The notes under the pieces were generated by a model. The model saw only the letters and a program-made list of their open reading frames with translations, had not been told where the DNA came from and did no database searches. From an uncultured bacterium (GTDB lineage: Bacteria; Cyanobacteriota; Vampirovibrionia; Gastranaerophilales; Gastranaerophilaceae): a DNA stretch of 64,000 nucleotides. The stretch spans positions 124,001 through 188,000 of the forward strand of contig CASEYJ010000004.1 in assembly GCA_949292175.1 (NCBI GenBank), given 5' to 3'. Of this stretch, positions 36,039 through 45,841 are shown one piece after another. The translations under genes were made by a program, and so were the position numbers. Each line of letters starts with the position of its first letter. Positions within the stretch are counted from its first letter, which is position 1.

Positions 36039-36995
36039 ATGGCAGTATATTTTTTCTATGGCGAAGAAGATTTCAATATCGAACAAGAAATAAATAACTT
36101 GAAGAAAACTCTTGATAAAAACTTTCTTGAGATGAGCTTCAAAGTTTTCGACAACCCAAAATACGCAGATCTCATCTCTGTTCTGAGAACGCAGCCGATG
36201 ATGTTTGGGAAAATGTTGATAGTTATAAAATGCCTTGATTATTTTTCAAAAACATTTGAAGATAAAGAAATTAAAGAAATTACAAAAGCCTTAGAAGATA
36301 ACACTGACACTCTGGATATAGTTTTTGTGGCTCAACTGCCTAGAGATGAAGGCAAAAAATTAGACAGCAGAAAAAAACTATTCAAATTACTTTCGAAATT
36401 CAATTCAAAAGAATTTGCAACAATCCCGTCGTATAAAACAGCAGAACTGGAAGGCTGGATAAAAAAACAAGCCCAATCAAAGAAACTAAAAATCACACAA
36501 GATGCTCTCACTGCAATGATTACACAGATAGGGAATAATCTTCGTCAACTGGACAGGGAACTGGATAAACTTCAACTTGTTGCATATCCTGAAAATATCG
36601 TAACCGCAGAAATGGTTAAGGGAAATTGTGTATCAAATGAAGATTTGTTTGCTTTTTCAGACTACCTTATGCAAGGTGAAAAAGACAAAGCACTAAGAGA
36701 ATACAGGAAACTTCTCGACAAAAAATATTGTCTTGAAATAGTTTCAACCCTGCAAACCATGATTAGACGCTGGATTGTTCTCAAGGCGAAATCTTCAGAA
36801 CTCTCATCTTTTGAACTGGCAAAAATGACAGGACAACACGAATATGTTGTAAAGCTAACATTACAAAAACTAAAAAAAGCAAACCTAAAAGATTTGGTAA
36901 AACTTAAGGAAAACATAACAGAAGCAGAATACAAAATTAAGGCGGGATTATCTCAGAACCCTGAAGCAGAGATAGAAAACGCGTTTTTCAAATAA
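36039..36995 (+). CDS. holA: DNA polymerase III delta subunit
   Basis: The 318-residue protein begins MAVYFFYGEEDFNIEQEIN, which aligns with HolA N-termini; an upstream in-frame ATG at 35976 adds a Cys/Arg-rich stretch that does not fit and overlaps the promoter. ITQIGNNLRQLDRELDKLQL and NEDLFAFSDYLMQGEKDKAL are typical of the delta wrench. It opens the sliding clamp in the clamp loader. holB follows ten bases later, so two clamp-loader genes sit together. Confidence 0.92.
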   Translation: MAVYFFYGEEDFNIEQEINNLKKTLDKNFLEMSFKVFDNPKYADLISVLRTQPMMFGKMLIVIKCLDYFSKTFEDKEIKEITKALEDNTDTLDIVFVAQLPRDEGKKLDSRKKLFKLLSKFNSKEFATIPSYKTAELEGWIKKQAQSKKLKITQDALTAMITQIGNNLRQLDRELDKLQLVAYPENIVTAEMVKGNCVSNEDLFAFSDYLMQGEKDKALREYRKLLDKKYCLEIVSTLQTMIRRWIVLKAKSSELSSFELAKMTGQHEYVVKLTLQKLKKANLKDLVKLKENITEAEYKIKAGLSQNPEAEIENAFFK

Positions 36996-37004
36996 TGAGG
37001 CAAT

Positions 37005-37877
37005 ATGGAAACAACAGCTTTAAACGAAAAATATCCATTCTTAATGAAATACTTCAAAAACGGAATTGAAAATCCAAAAAGAAGTATTGCTCACTGTATT
37101 CTATTCTATGGTACGGACTTGCAAGCACAGTACGACTTGGCGCTTGAAATCGCAAGACTTTTAAACTGCACGGGAGATAAAAGTGCCGACTGCGGGTGTT
37201 TAAACTGCAATTGGATAAGACAAAACCAGCATCCTGCAGTTTTAACAATATCAAAAGTAGACAACAAGCCGTCAAATGACGATTCAAAAACAGTTATTTC
37301 AATTGAGCAGGCAAGAATGATTAAAAACGATTTGCTTGTAACATCCGATTACCACAGAGTTTTAATATTCTGCGACAAAGATAAGGACGGCAATATTCTC
37401 GGGCTAAATGAAAATAATTTTCAGGAACCGACAGCCAATGCGCTTTTAAAAACCTTTGAGGAACCGCCTTCCCACACAACTTTTATCTTCCTGACAAAAG
37501 ATAAATCGGATATGTTATCCACAATAATTTCCCGTGCGCAATGTTTCTTTGTACCTTCCGCCAAAGATGAAAACAGGGATTTCTCACTTGTTCAGGAAGT
37601 TATGAACGGCTATCTTGAAATAGACAGGAATAATGTACTTGATTTGTATGAAAAAATGTTTGAGCTAACAAAAGAAAATGACAGTGCGGAAGTTTTAAAT
37701 CAAATACAGAATTATATGGCGGCGCTATTAAAAAATTCGCTTGATAACCCGCTTTTGAAAATAAAATTAATCAAAGACATAAACGCTGTCGAACATGCAA
37801 AAGATGAGCTAAATTTGAATATGAATATCCAAACAATTCTTGAGAATTTAGCGTTTGCACTTGTTTTAGACAGGTAA
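37005..37877 (+). CDS. holB: DNA polymerase III delta' subunit
   Basis: A 290-residue AAA+ clamp-loader subunit with a degenerate P-loop (LFYGTDLQAQYDLALEIARL), zinc-site cysteines (CTGDKSADCGCLNC) and the sensor region ALLKTFEEPPSHTTFIFLT followed by STIISRAQCF. Delta' subunits normally lack ATPase activity, which fits the missing Walker A Lys. It follows holA with a GAGG SD. Confidence 0.92.
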   Translation: METTALNEKYPFLMKYFKNGIENPKRSIAHCILFYGTDLQAQYDLALEIARLLNCTGDKSADCGCLNCNWIRQNQHPAVLTISKVDNKPSNDDSKTVISIEQARMIKNDLLVTSDYHRVLIFCDKDKDGNILGLNENNFQEPTANALLKTFEEPPSHTTFIFLTKDKSDMLSTIISRAQCFFVPSAKDENRDFSLVQEVMNGYLEIDRNNVLDLYEKMFELTKENDSAEVLNQIQNYMAALLKNSLDNPLLKIKLIKDINAVEHAKDELNLNMNIQTILENLAFALVLDR

Positions 37878-37896
37878 ATACATCAAGTTTTAAAGC

Positions 37897-38412
37897 TTAC
37901 AAATTTTCAACTTTTTCCTCGGCACCTGTTGCCTGAAGATTTTTAGTCGCACCAATCAGTTTTTGCATTTCCGGATCTGCCGTAACTTTTTTCATTTCCT
38001 TAATCATGCTAAAATACCCGCCTGTCAGTATACCGCCAATACCAAAGACTATTGCGCCAAGAGTTCCCCAGATTGAACGTTTTACGACAGAACCTTTTGT
38101 AAAGATTGCGATTGCAGCCGGAATAACTGCGCCTATTGCACCGCCAATCAGGGCACTTGCTCTATTATTCTTTTGCCAGCTGCCGGCATACTTTGCAACG
38201 AGTTTTTCCCGTTCTTCGGAATTTTTCATATTATCCTGAATTGCAGAATATTCATTATATGCTTTTTCAAACTTATCCGCATTTTCTACCGGAACGGTAT
38301 AAGTAAATTTTTTCTTTATATCTTCATCAACAACTTCGTAAGTTTGCTTTCCGTTAACAGGAGTACCGATTTTATTTAAAGCACCTAAAAATGACAAATT
38401 TCCAACTGGCAT
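37897..38412 (-). CDS. Hypothetical membrane protein with N-terminal SFLG
   Basis: The 171-residue protein starts at the ATG seven bases after GAAAGG (an upstream TTG at 38427 overlaps that SD). It begins MPVGNLSFLGALNKIG, carrying the short S-F-x-G motif. It then has a soluble helical part and two adjacent hydrophobic helices (about 88-128, GGAIGAVIPAAIAIF and GTLGAIVFGIGGILTGGYF). No family recognised. Confidence 0.7.
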   Translation of the reverse strand: MPVGNLSFLGALNKIGTPVNGKQTYEVVDEDIKKKFTYTVPVENADKFEKAYNEYSAIQDNMKNSEEREKLVAKYAGSWQKNNRASALIGGAIGAVIPAAIAIFTKGSVVKRSIWGTLGAIVFGIGGILTGGYFSMIKEMKKVTADPEMQKLIGATKNLQATGAEEKVENL

Positions 38413-38506
38413 AATATAACCTTTCAACTAACACTACACTATTAATATAAAACCAAAAGTTTAAGCTAATTGTCCTTTAACCCGAATAATTTTACATATA
38501 TTAATA

Positions 38507-38989
38507 TTATTCGGCATTTTTTGCGTTGTAGTTAAAAGAGAAATTCACATCCACGGTTTCGCCTGTAAAAGACAACGGCAACGGCTGAAACGGAGCTGTA
38601 GATTTTACTGCGTTAAGAGCCGCATTATCCATTTCAGAATTTCCAGAGGATTTTAAAATTTTCACGGATTCAAGATTTCCGTCCTTTTGTATTTTCATCA
38701 ATACAACTACCCGCGCATTTGTTCCGATTTTTGGCGGATTCCAGTTCAGCCTCATATCTGACTGCAGGTTCTGCATAAATACATCAAAATTGGCCGCAGG
38801 CACTTTATGTTTTACAGTTTTGCGAATTAAATGCGAAAAGTTTTGCTGAATTTTTTGATAAGTTTTTGGCGGTGGTATACGTAAAAAGGCTAACACCAGC
38901 ACCACAATTTCAACAATAATAAAAATTGCAACTAAAACCCTTATTATTGCAAGTTTTTTAGAATTTATTCCGTTAGAATTTTGTTCCAT
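38507..38989 (-). CDS. TonB C-terminal domain protein
   Basis: The 160-residue protein has one N-terminal membrane helix (about 14-36), a proline segment (PPPK) and a TonB-type C-terminal domain (ARVVVLMKIQKDGNLESVKI, SGNSEMDNAALNAVKSTAPFQPLP). It may couple inner- and outer-membrane functions. No ExbB/ExbD or TonB-dependent receptor gene is in the window. SD GGGGGG-like. It is 13 bases downstream of the large helicase gene on the same strand. Confidence 0.85.
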   Translation of the reverse strand: MEQNSNGINSKKLAIIRVLVAIFIIVEIVVLVLAFLRIPPPKTYQKIQQNFSHLIRKTVKHKVPAANFDVFMQNLQSDMRLNWNPPKIGTNARVVVLMKIQKDGNLESVKILKSSGNSEMDNAALNAVKSTAPFQPLPLSFTGETVDVNFSFNYNAKNAE

Positions 38990-39001
38990 TTAGTTTCCCC
39001 C

Positions 39002-42000
39002 CTAATTTACCAAAACTCTATCCAGGCAGGCATTTTGTGAATACTGCCATTCACGGTATGTTATCCGGCTAACTTTAAAACCGCAGCGTTCCAAAATTGA
39101 CTGTTTTTTCATATTAGAAACTTTTTGCGGCTCGTTATCTTCAATTCCGTCAACTTCTATAACTAACTTGTCATCCACAAGCAAATCGGCACTCAAACCC
39201 GCAATATCGACACCGGCTTTAACAGTATGCCCCAAATCTCTTATACTTTGTGCAATTTCGCGTTCAAGCTTGTTTTTATAAATATTTTCATCTATTTCGC
39301 AATTTTCAATAGCCTGCTTTTTGTTATTATATTCTTCGATATAGGACATATAATCCCTGAACAAACCGTCCTGAATATCCTTTGGATCACGGGATACAAA
39401 GTTTATAACCTTATATCTTGCACGAGTAATCGCAACGTTAAACAAATTAGGCTTCTGCAAGAACGTCAAACTTTGCGGGAAACTATTTGGTGCAAACGCC
39501 CAAGACATAAGTATAATATCTCTTTCATCACCTTGGAAAGTGTGAGCTGTACCAATCTCAATTTGATGTTTTTTCATCATATGATCAGACAAAACTTTCG
39601 CCACTGAAATTTTCAGCTGCTCAACCTGTGCCCTGAACGGGGAAATAATACCTATTGAAACAGGCTTGTCAGGGTTGCTGCGCTCATCTTCTACAACTAT
39701 GTCATACAAACGCTTAACCAACGCTTCTATTTCAGGAAGATTACGAGTAGCATCCATATCAACTTTACCGTCAGGAACAACAACTGTTTCCAAAACTTTT
39801 TCATTTCCGACGTCTTTTTTCATAATTCTTATTCTTCCGCCGTAAAATTCGCGGTTTGAAAATTCTATAATCGGCGGCAGACTTCTGAAATGTTCATCAA
39901 GCATAACAGAATTCATAGAATAGTAATCCGCCAAATCAAACATTGAATTAGTTCTAAAGCGCCACATCAACTGATACTTGTCCGGAATTCCATACTGTGT
40001 TAAGAATGACTGTTCTTTTGCTTTCTCTAAAAATGAAAGATGCGGCAATTGTTTATCATCTCCAACGATTACAGCTTTTCTGGCTCTAAATAGTATAGGG
40101 AAACAACTTGCAATATCACATTGTGATGCTTCATCTATGATAGCAACATCAAACATCCCAGGTTTTAAAGGCAAAGAGCCTGATACGGCATAAGTTGTAA
40201 CACACCAGCAAGGGAAGGCTTCCAACAACGGTTTAAAATCTTCCGTTTCTAAAATTCTACTTTGAAGGTTTTGACGGCGTTCTACAAGAGATTTTGCATG
40301 AACTTTTAATCTGTTGCATTTTATCTGATCACGCAGAAGATTTTTCAAACCTTCACGTCTTCTTCCTTTCAAAATGTTTACAGCAAGCGGTTTTTGCTTT
40401 TTCTTCATTTGACGAATTTGTTCAGATAAAACATGCAAATTACCTGTCTTTTGAATATCAGCCTCAATCTTTCTCAAATTCCAAACCATAGCCGCTACTT
40501 GGAGCTCAGATTTCAATCTACCTATGTTTTCATAATTAGGTTCAAAATCTTTTAACTTAAGAATTTTCTTCAAACTGCTAATACTGCCAAAATTTGCAAT
40601 ATTTGCAAAAAATCCGGTCTTTTCCATATTTTTTTTCAAATTTGCTATAATTTGGAGGATAGACTCAATTTCCTGTTTCTTAAGCCCGGACTTTATAAAT
40701 TGCATCTTGCCGATAGATTTCTCCTGATCTTCGACATCAATTGACATATTATGCCAATCGTTTTCAAGCTTAATAATTTGTTCACACTTATTCTCATAAT
40801 CCCTAATGAGATTAAGATGATTTTTCATATCATCAACACTTGCAAACAAACTATCTTCATAGTCGCTGTCTATATCAACTTTGCCTGACAAAAGATTTTG
40901 TAACTCAATGCTCAGCTGCTTTTGATAATTTAATCTTCCGACTCTAAGTGCCAAAAACGGAGCTCCAAGCTCATTTAACCTATCTGCAACGACATCAACA
41001 GCCTTATCCATTCTTGATGCAACAAGGACAGTCTTTCCATTCGCAATCAAATGAGCAACCAAATTAACAATAGTCTGAGATTTTCCGGTTCCCGGAGGTC
41101 CTTGAACCGCAATAAACTTATTATTATCAATATTCTTAATTACTCTTTCCTGCGAATCACTCAATGCAAGAGGGGTTACCGGATAAAAATCCGTTACCTT
41201 TTTCATATCTTTTATAGGTGCTGATTTTTCTTTGGAAAGAGAAAACTCTTCATTAATAACGCTTAAAGCTGTTTCCCTATAAATTCCGCTAGGCTTTTCT
41301 GCAATCTGAGTTAACTCATGCAAGACTCCGGCAGTAACTGTCGGACGTTTCGTTAAAATGATTGCAGCCTGACTTGTCAGATTAATTTTTTCAAGCTTTC
41401 TCATTTGTTTTTGCTTGTTTTCTTCTTCACTCACAAGAGAATCAACATTGTCAGCATTTATCTTTTCGCTATAAAAATCAACTTCTGAATCTTTTGATAC
41501 ATTATCTTCATCAACATTATTTTTATCATCAAGATTTATATCAATCTCAGGAACAAGTGCTTTTAGCGTAGTTAAGAATATTTCAAGCCCTTCATTTGTA
41601 ATAGGAAGGGATGGAACAACATCCAACAAGCCTTCCAACAACTGCTCAACTTCATCGTCATCATCATTCTTTTTCATTAACGCAGTTAACGCACCTGTAT
41701 TAAGCGACAAAACTTCTTCTTGAGGGATACAGTTAATATTTACACCGTTACGTTCAAGGTGACAAGGAAGATACAACAATGGAGTTAAAAACTCATTAGA
41801 TTTTCTGGATTTTGAACTTTTACCAACCAAAAACAAGTAACCATATATTAGATACTTGTCTTTTACGCCGGCTGAAGACAAATTCATTAACTCAGTGAGT
41901 TTACTATCACTTCCGTCAAGGCGCAAATATTCATCTCCGCTGGACAACAGTTCTTCTTTTCCCTTAAGAAAAATCCATTTATTATCCTTATCTCCCTTAA

Positions 42001-42121
42001 GGTTTCTGAATGTAGAACTCTGAACTTCTTCTCTAACACAATCGTGCAAGTATAAGCTTAACTTCTTTATAAAACTGTTATTAAACGCTGAATTAATTGC
42101 TTTTGACGCTTCCTGTAACAT
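39002..42121 (-). CDS. Superfamily 1 helicase with C-terminal nuclease-like domain
   Basis: A 1039-residue protein starting at the ATG after GAGGGAG (an upstream in-frame start at 42154 is less likely). It carries a DNA2/NAM7-type helicase: Walker A VQGPPGTGKSQT, Walker B IIDEASQCD, DDKQLPHLSF and motif VI LFNVAITRARYKV. A long coiled-coil insertion separates the two halves. The last 95 residues resemble a DUF559/Vsr-like PD-(D/E)xK endonuclease (EREIAQSIRDLGHTVKAGVD, ADLLVDDKLVIEVDG). Related fusions occur in repair and in phage defence. Divergent from cca. Confidence 0.85.
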   Translation of the reverse strand: MLQEASKAINSAFNNSFIKKLSLYLHDCVREEVQSSTFRNLKGDKDNKWIFLKGKEELLSSGDEYLRLDGSDSKLTELMNLSSAGVKDKYLIYGYLFLVGKSSKSRKSNEFLTPLLYLPCHLERNGVNINCIPQEEVLSLNTGALTALMKKNDDDDEVEQLLEGLLDVVPSLPITNEGLEIFLTTLKALVPEIDINLDDKNNVDEDNVSKDSEVDFYSEKINADNVDSLVSEEENKQKQMRKLEKINLTSQAAIILTKRPTVTAGVLHELTQIAEKPSGIYRETALSVINEEFSLSKEKSAPIKDMKKVTDFYPVTPLALSDSQERVIKNIDNNKFIAVQGPPGTGKSQTIVNLVAHLIANGKTVLVASRMDKAVDVVADRLNELGAPFLALRVGRLNYQKQLSIELQNLLSGKVDIDSDYEDSLFASVDDMKNHLNLIRDYENKCEQIIKLENDWHNMSIDVEDQEKSIGKMQFIKSGLKKQEIESILQIIANLKKNMEKTGFFANIANFGSISSLKKILKLKDFEPNYENIGRLKSELQVAAMVWNLRKIEADIQKTGNLHVLSEQIRQMKKKQKPLAVNILKGRRREGLKNLLRDQIKCNRLKVHAKSLVERRQNLQSRILETEDFKPLLEAFPCWCVTTYAVSGSLPLKPGMFDVAIIDEASQCDIASCFPILFRARKAVIVGDDKQLPHLSFLEKAKEQSFLTQYGIPDKYQLMWRFRTNSMFDLADYYSMNSVMLDEHFRSLPPIIEFSNREFYGGRIRIMKKDVGNEKVLETVVVPDGKVDMDATRNLPEIEALVKRLYDIVVEDERSNPDKPVSIGIISPFRAQVEQLKISVAKVLSDHMMKKHQIEIGTAHTFQGDERDIILMSWAFAPNSFPQSLTFLQKPNLFNVAITRARYKVINFVSRDPKDIQDGLFRDYMSYIEEYNNKKQAIENCEIDENIYKNKLEREIAQSIRDLGHTVKAGVDIAGLSADLLVDDKLVIEVDGIEDNEPQKVSNMKKQSILERCGFKVSRITYREWQYSQNACLDRVLVN

Positions 42122-42161
42122 GAAACTCCCTCTTATTGTTGTATATAAATCCATTTTACGC

Positions 42162-42167
42162 TAAAAT
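42162..42167 (+). promoter_or_regulatory. -10 element, leaderless start of cca
   Basis: TAAAAT, then seven bases, then ATG at 42175. Confidence 0.5.
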
Positions 42168-42174
42168 TAGGCAT

Positions 42175-43287
42175 ATGAACATCATCAATTTAAATGATAC
42201 ATCAGAAAATCTGTTTTACATAGGTGGAGTTGTAAGAGACGAAATTCTTGGAATGAAGAGTTTTGATATCGACCTAACTTATGTTGGCAACGCAATAGAT
42301 TATGCCAAAAGTTTGACCGACATAGAAATATTACAAGTAAATGAACCTTTTGGAACGGTAAGAATAAAATATAACAATCAAGAAATTGACATAGCTTCGA
42401 CCAGAGCGGAAATTTACGAGAAAGACGGTCATCTTCCAACTATCACTGAAATTGGTTGCAGTTTGGAAAAAGATGTTCTAAGAAGAGATTTCACTGTTAA
42501 TGCACTGGCAAAAAACGTAAGTTCCGGTGAAATTATTGACTATACCGGAGGGCTTGAGGACATTAAAAACAAAACTCTTAGAATATTACACGATAGAAGT
42601 TTTATTGAAGACCCAACAAGAATTCTAAGAGCGCTAAAGTTTAGCGTACGATTTAATTTTTCACTCGATGAACACTCAAAAGATTTACGTGATTCATATT
42701 TAAAAAATATTAATTACGACATGAGTTATAAGAGATTAAAAAAAGAATTAATAGAAACCTTCAATCTCAATTCACAAAAAGCTTATGACGAATTTATTGA
42801 AGAGAATGTATATAAACTTGTAACTGAAAAAAAAGTTACCAAACCAAATATAAATATCGAAGCACTTGTAAACCAATACAAGGACTTAATAAATCCTGCA
42901 AACATCTGGTTAATCTACGTAGGTACACTGCAAGATTTATCCAAACTTGAACTTACGAAGGATGAAAAGAAAATTCTATCAGATTATGAACAAATAAAAA
43001 ATCTAACCTTCAAATCTGATTTTGAGATATTCAAAGCATTTAATGATTTAAAAGCGGAAACTATTCTCCTATACGGAATTTCGAACGATTTAGTTCCTGT
43101 AATCAATTACTTTGAAAACTTGAAAGATATAAAAACTGAACTCACGGGAAATGATTTACTTGCGCTTGGGATAAAACCTTCTCCGATATACAAAGAGTGT
43201 TTTGATAAAATCCTTGAAGCAAAGTGTATTAATCCAAAGTTAACCCGTGATGATGAAATAAAAATAGTAAAAACATATCTGAAATAA
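42175..43287 (+). CDS. cca: CCA tRNA nucleotidyltransferase / poly(A) polymerase family
   Basis: The 370-residue protein begins MNIINLNDTSENLFYIGGVV; the upstream TTG at 42136 is inside the divergent leader. Motifs: YIGGVVRDEILGMKSFDIDL (nucleotidyltransferase, DxD), EIDIASTRAE, LEKDVLRRDFTVNALA, DPTRILRALKFSVRF. It should add CCA to tRNAs, and the tRNA-Ser here lacks encoded CCA. A poly(A) polymerase or an A-adding half enzyme is possible. No SD. Confidence 0.9.
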   Translation: MNIINLNDTSENLFYIGGVVRDEILGMKSFDIDLTYVGNAIDYAKSLTDIEILQVNEPFGTVRIKYNNQEIDIASTRAEIYEKDGHLPTITEIGCSLEKDVLRRDFTVNALAKNVSSGEIIDYTGGLEDIKNKTLRILHDRSFIEDPTRILRALKFSVRFNFSLDEHSKDLRDSYLKNINYDMSYKRLKKELIETFNLNSQKAYDEFIEENVYKLVTEKKVTKPNINIEALVNQYKDLINPANIWLIYVGTLQDLSKLELTKDEKKILSDYEQIKNLTFKSDFEIFKAFNDLKAETILLYGISNDLVPVINYFENLKDIKTELTGNDLLALGIKPSPIYKECFDKILEAKCINPKLTRDDEIKIVKTYLK

Positions 43288-43318
43288 TCCCAGAATTTAA
43301 AACTCTGGGATTATTTGG
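43282..43318 (+). terminator. Terminator after cca
   Basis: A perfect 13-bp inverted repeat (AAATAATCCCAGA / TCTGGGATTATTT), with only a short T-run. Confidence 0.7.
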
Positions 43319-43344
43319 TTTGTATGTATAAGATGCAGTTAATA

Positions 43345-45705
43345 TTATTTCTTTTCTTCAGGTTTCTGTGCATTATTTACAGTAGTTTCTTTTGGTTTTA
43401 CATCGTATGATTTTATAGAACGTTTACCTGTTAGACGTTGCATAAATGTGTAATAACCTTTCAAGAATCCGGTAGCACTATCTTGTTTTGCCTCTGCTGC
43501 AAGAAGTTCATCTCTCGTATGAGCTCCAACTGCAACACCTACTGATTTTCTTGTTAACCATTCACCCATTGTTGTATTTGTCAATGTAATCCAGCTCATT
43601 CCGAATAGAGATTTGTTATATTGACTTCTAAATGTACTGTTGAACAAGTCAATCAACAATGTTTGGTAGAACAGTCTTGAACCTTCTTGTACAAATCTTT
43701 CTTTGAACTTAGTTTGAGCACCTTCAACATCATTACCGTTTGACTTCAACATTACCATATTGTAGTTATCTGTCATCAAGAACCACAATGTTGCGGCTGT
43801 TGCGGCTGTTTTTGCAAGGTTTGAAAGTTCTGCGTTTGAAACATTTGACATTGTATCAGCGTTGAATGCTTTCAAGAGGTTATCTGAAACATAATCGTGG
43901 AATTTCTTCGGATCAAAATCTTTTTTGAGAGTCTGTTTACCAATGTTATCAATACTCTTAGCTAACGCCTCAACATCACCTACACGACATAAGAATTTCT
44001 TTTCTACATCTGTAAGCTTTTTGTATTCTTTCTTCCTTAATTCAGAAATAAAACCTTCGATATTCTTAACGAAATCTTCGTTTAGTTTTAATTCTTTTTG
44101 CATATTCTTTGCAATAGTTTCGATTGTATTCTTATCACTTATAGGCATTTTTACAAGTCTAGGCTGCTTAGTGAATGATTTTATAGCCTTATCAACCAAT
44201 CTGTATGGTAATGTTACCGTACTCCAAGCAAACTTAAACGGAGCAATTATAAAGTTGATGAACGGCTTAATCTTTTTATCTCTTGCACCTAAACTAATTG
44301 TTCCATCGGCATTTCTTGCATAACCTGCGACTCTTAGATAATCTTCAGCTAAATCGGTAGCCTTGCCTATCTCACCTTCCGGAACTGTAAATCCTGTTTC
44401 TTTTAGTTTATTTACAATCTTATCGAATTTTTCAGCATCAATTCTATAATCAGCTGTTGTCGTCAAACGAGTATATAAATTTTTGAATGGTTTAAATACT
44501 GCATTGATACCATTATCAATAGGCTTGAATTTTCTCAAACCTTTAACTGCAAAACCTGCAGCGATAACACCAGCTGAAGCTTTCGCAACTGTATCTATTG
44601 AAAGAAGCGGTTTTTGTTGCTTTTTATTATCTGCCTCTTGAGTTTTATTATTTGCCTTAAATGATGTATCAGGTTTTATATCCTTTTCAGGAGCATTGTT
44701 ACGTTCATTTTCCGCTCTAGCCTCTTCTGGGGTCAAACGTTTGATATGTTTACCGTTTGAAAGACGAGAGAATGATTCTGTGAACAATGCTGTCAAACCT
44801 GTTGTAAGCATTATACCCAAGTTTGAGTTATTCATTAACTTTTGTAGCGCACCGAATGTTATCAATGTTATATATGCGTTGATACCGATACGGCTAATTT
44901 CTTGTCTAAATCTGACTTTCTTTTCGTGTTCAGCTTTGTCCTTGTCATCATCCATCATTCTAGACAAGTTGTAAGCGTCATTAGCAAGAAATATTGCAGG
45001 TGGAATACCTGAAACAATTCTGTTTAAAGAACGTTCGTGCTTTGTATCATAATTTCCTGTTCTTGGGTCGAACATTTTCATTTTCTGCTGGAATATCGCA
45101 GACTGAATTTCTTCTGCAGATTTACCTTCCTTAAGAAGTTTTGCTCTTGTCTCAGCCAAACCTCTTAAAGCACTAATCTGAGCTTCTATTTTAGATTCTG
45201 CACGAAGCTTCTTCATTGTAGGTGAATTATGAACACCTTTAGCCCATTTTTCGAAAGGCTTAATTTTTCCTATCAAATCAACTGTACCGTTTAAAATATC
45301 AGTTGGAAGATTTCTTAAAATAAGTCCATCTCCTATCAAATGAGGGATGGACTTCTTATGGAAAATAATTTCGCCGGTTGCATCGTCAACCTTAAACATT
45401 TTTTGAGCCAAAGGAATCTTTGAATTTTCGACGTGAAGATAAAGATCCTCACCCATATGTCCAAGATTTTTCTTCAAAAACTCAAGAAGTTCACCTTTTA
45501 AATATTTGTTACCTTTGTTGGCTTCTGTATATAAAAAAGAACCTTTAAATGATAAATCGTTTTGATTATTATTTAAAGGTCCCTTATTATTTAAACTATT
45601 AAATTGAGATACTGACTCCGAATGAAGAGATGACAACTCCTTGGACAGTAGCCCGTGATCTTTTCGTTTCGGTCTTATTAGATAATCGGTTTTGCCTACT
45701 AACAT
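43345..45705 (-). CDS. Hypothetical 786-residue helical membrane protein
   Basis: The protein starts after AAGGA, with a polar N-terminus leading to DLSFKGSFLYTE (about residues 51-62), the S-F-K-G motif seen elsewhere. Several Ala/Leu/Phe-rich segments (ISRIGINAYITLITFGALQ; NLGIMLTTGLTALFTESFS; AATAATLWFLMTD) and long amphipathic helices follow, with a Lys-rich C-terminus. It resembles the 522-residue protein at 5494 in composition and in having NFKG/SFKG. No enzyme motif. It may be a large group-specific envelope or organelle protein; function unknown. Confidence 0.75.
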   Translation of the reverse strand: MLVGKTDYLIRPKRKDHGLLSKELSSLHSESVSQFNSLNNKGPLNNNQNDLSFKGSFLYTEANKGNKYLKGELLEFLKKNLGHMGEDLYLHVENSKIPLAQKMFKVDDATGEIIFHKKSIPHLIGDGLILRNLPTDILNGTVDLIGKIKPFEKWAKGVHNSPTMKKLRAESKIEAQISALRGLAETRAKLLKEGKSAEEIQSAIFQQKMKMFDPRTGNYDTKHERSLNRIVSGIPPAIFLANDAYNLSRMMDDDKDKAEHEKKVRFRQEISRIGINAYITLITFGALQKLMNNSNLGIMLTTGLTALFTESFSRLSNGKHIKRLTPEEARAENERNNAPEKDIKPDTSFKANNKTQEADNKKQQKPLLSIDTVAKASAGVIAAGFAVKGLRKFKPIDNGINAVFKPFKNLYTRLTTTADYRIDAEKFDKIVNKLKETGFTVPEGEIGKATDLAEDYLRVAGYARNADGTISLGARDKKIKPFINFIIAPFKFAWSTVTLPYRLVDKAIKSFTKQPRLVKMPISDKNTIETIAKNMQKELKLNEDFVKNIEGFISELRKKEYKKLTDVEKKFLCRVGDVEALAKSIDNIGKQTLKKDFDPKKFHDYVSDNLLKAFNADTMSNVSNAELSNLAKTAATAATLWFLMTDNYNMVMLKSNGNDVEGAQTKFKERFVQEGSRLFYQTLLIDLFNSTFRSQYNKSLFGMSWITLTNTTMGEWLTRKSVGVAVGAHTRDELLAAEAKQDSATGFLKGYYTFMQRLTGKRSIKSYDVKPKETTVNNAQKPEEKK

Positions 45706-45826
45706 TTTAATCTTTTTCCTTCCCGAAGATAATTCTTAACCGAATAGAAAATTTCCGCAACCCCATGATATAAAAAAATTTACAGTATTTAACATTAGTC
45801 ATTCTATAAGTAGATTACATAAATTA

Positions 45827-45835
45827 TGCTATAAT
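45827..45835 (+). promoter_or_regulatory. Extended -10, leaderless start of ruvC
   Basis: TGCTATAAT, CAGGGT, ATG (45842). Confidence 0.7.
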
Positions 45836-45841
45836 CAGGGT

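Noticed and set aside
39227..39607. 126-codon frame opposite the helicase
   Set aside because: Antisense shadow; Phe/Ile/Asn-rich product with no SD and no conserved feature.
42136..42174. Upstream TTG start for cca
   Set aside because: The added residues do not fit the family and the frame would begin inside the divergent gene's leader; the ATG at 42175 has a -10 at leaderless spacing.
39002..43287. Multi-gene phage defence island
   Set aside because: Only the helicase-nuclease protein fits; its neighbours are cca, a TonB-like gene and DNA polymerase subunits, and no integrase or tRNA attachment site is seen.
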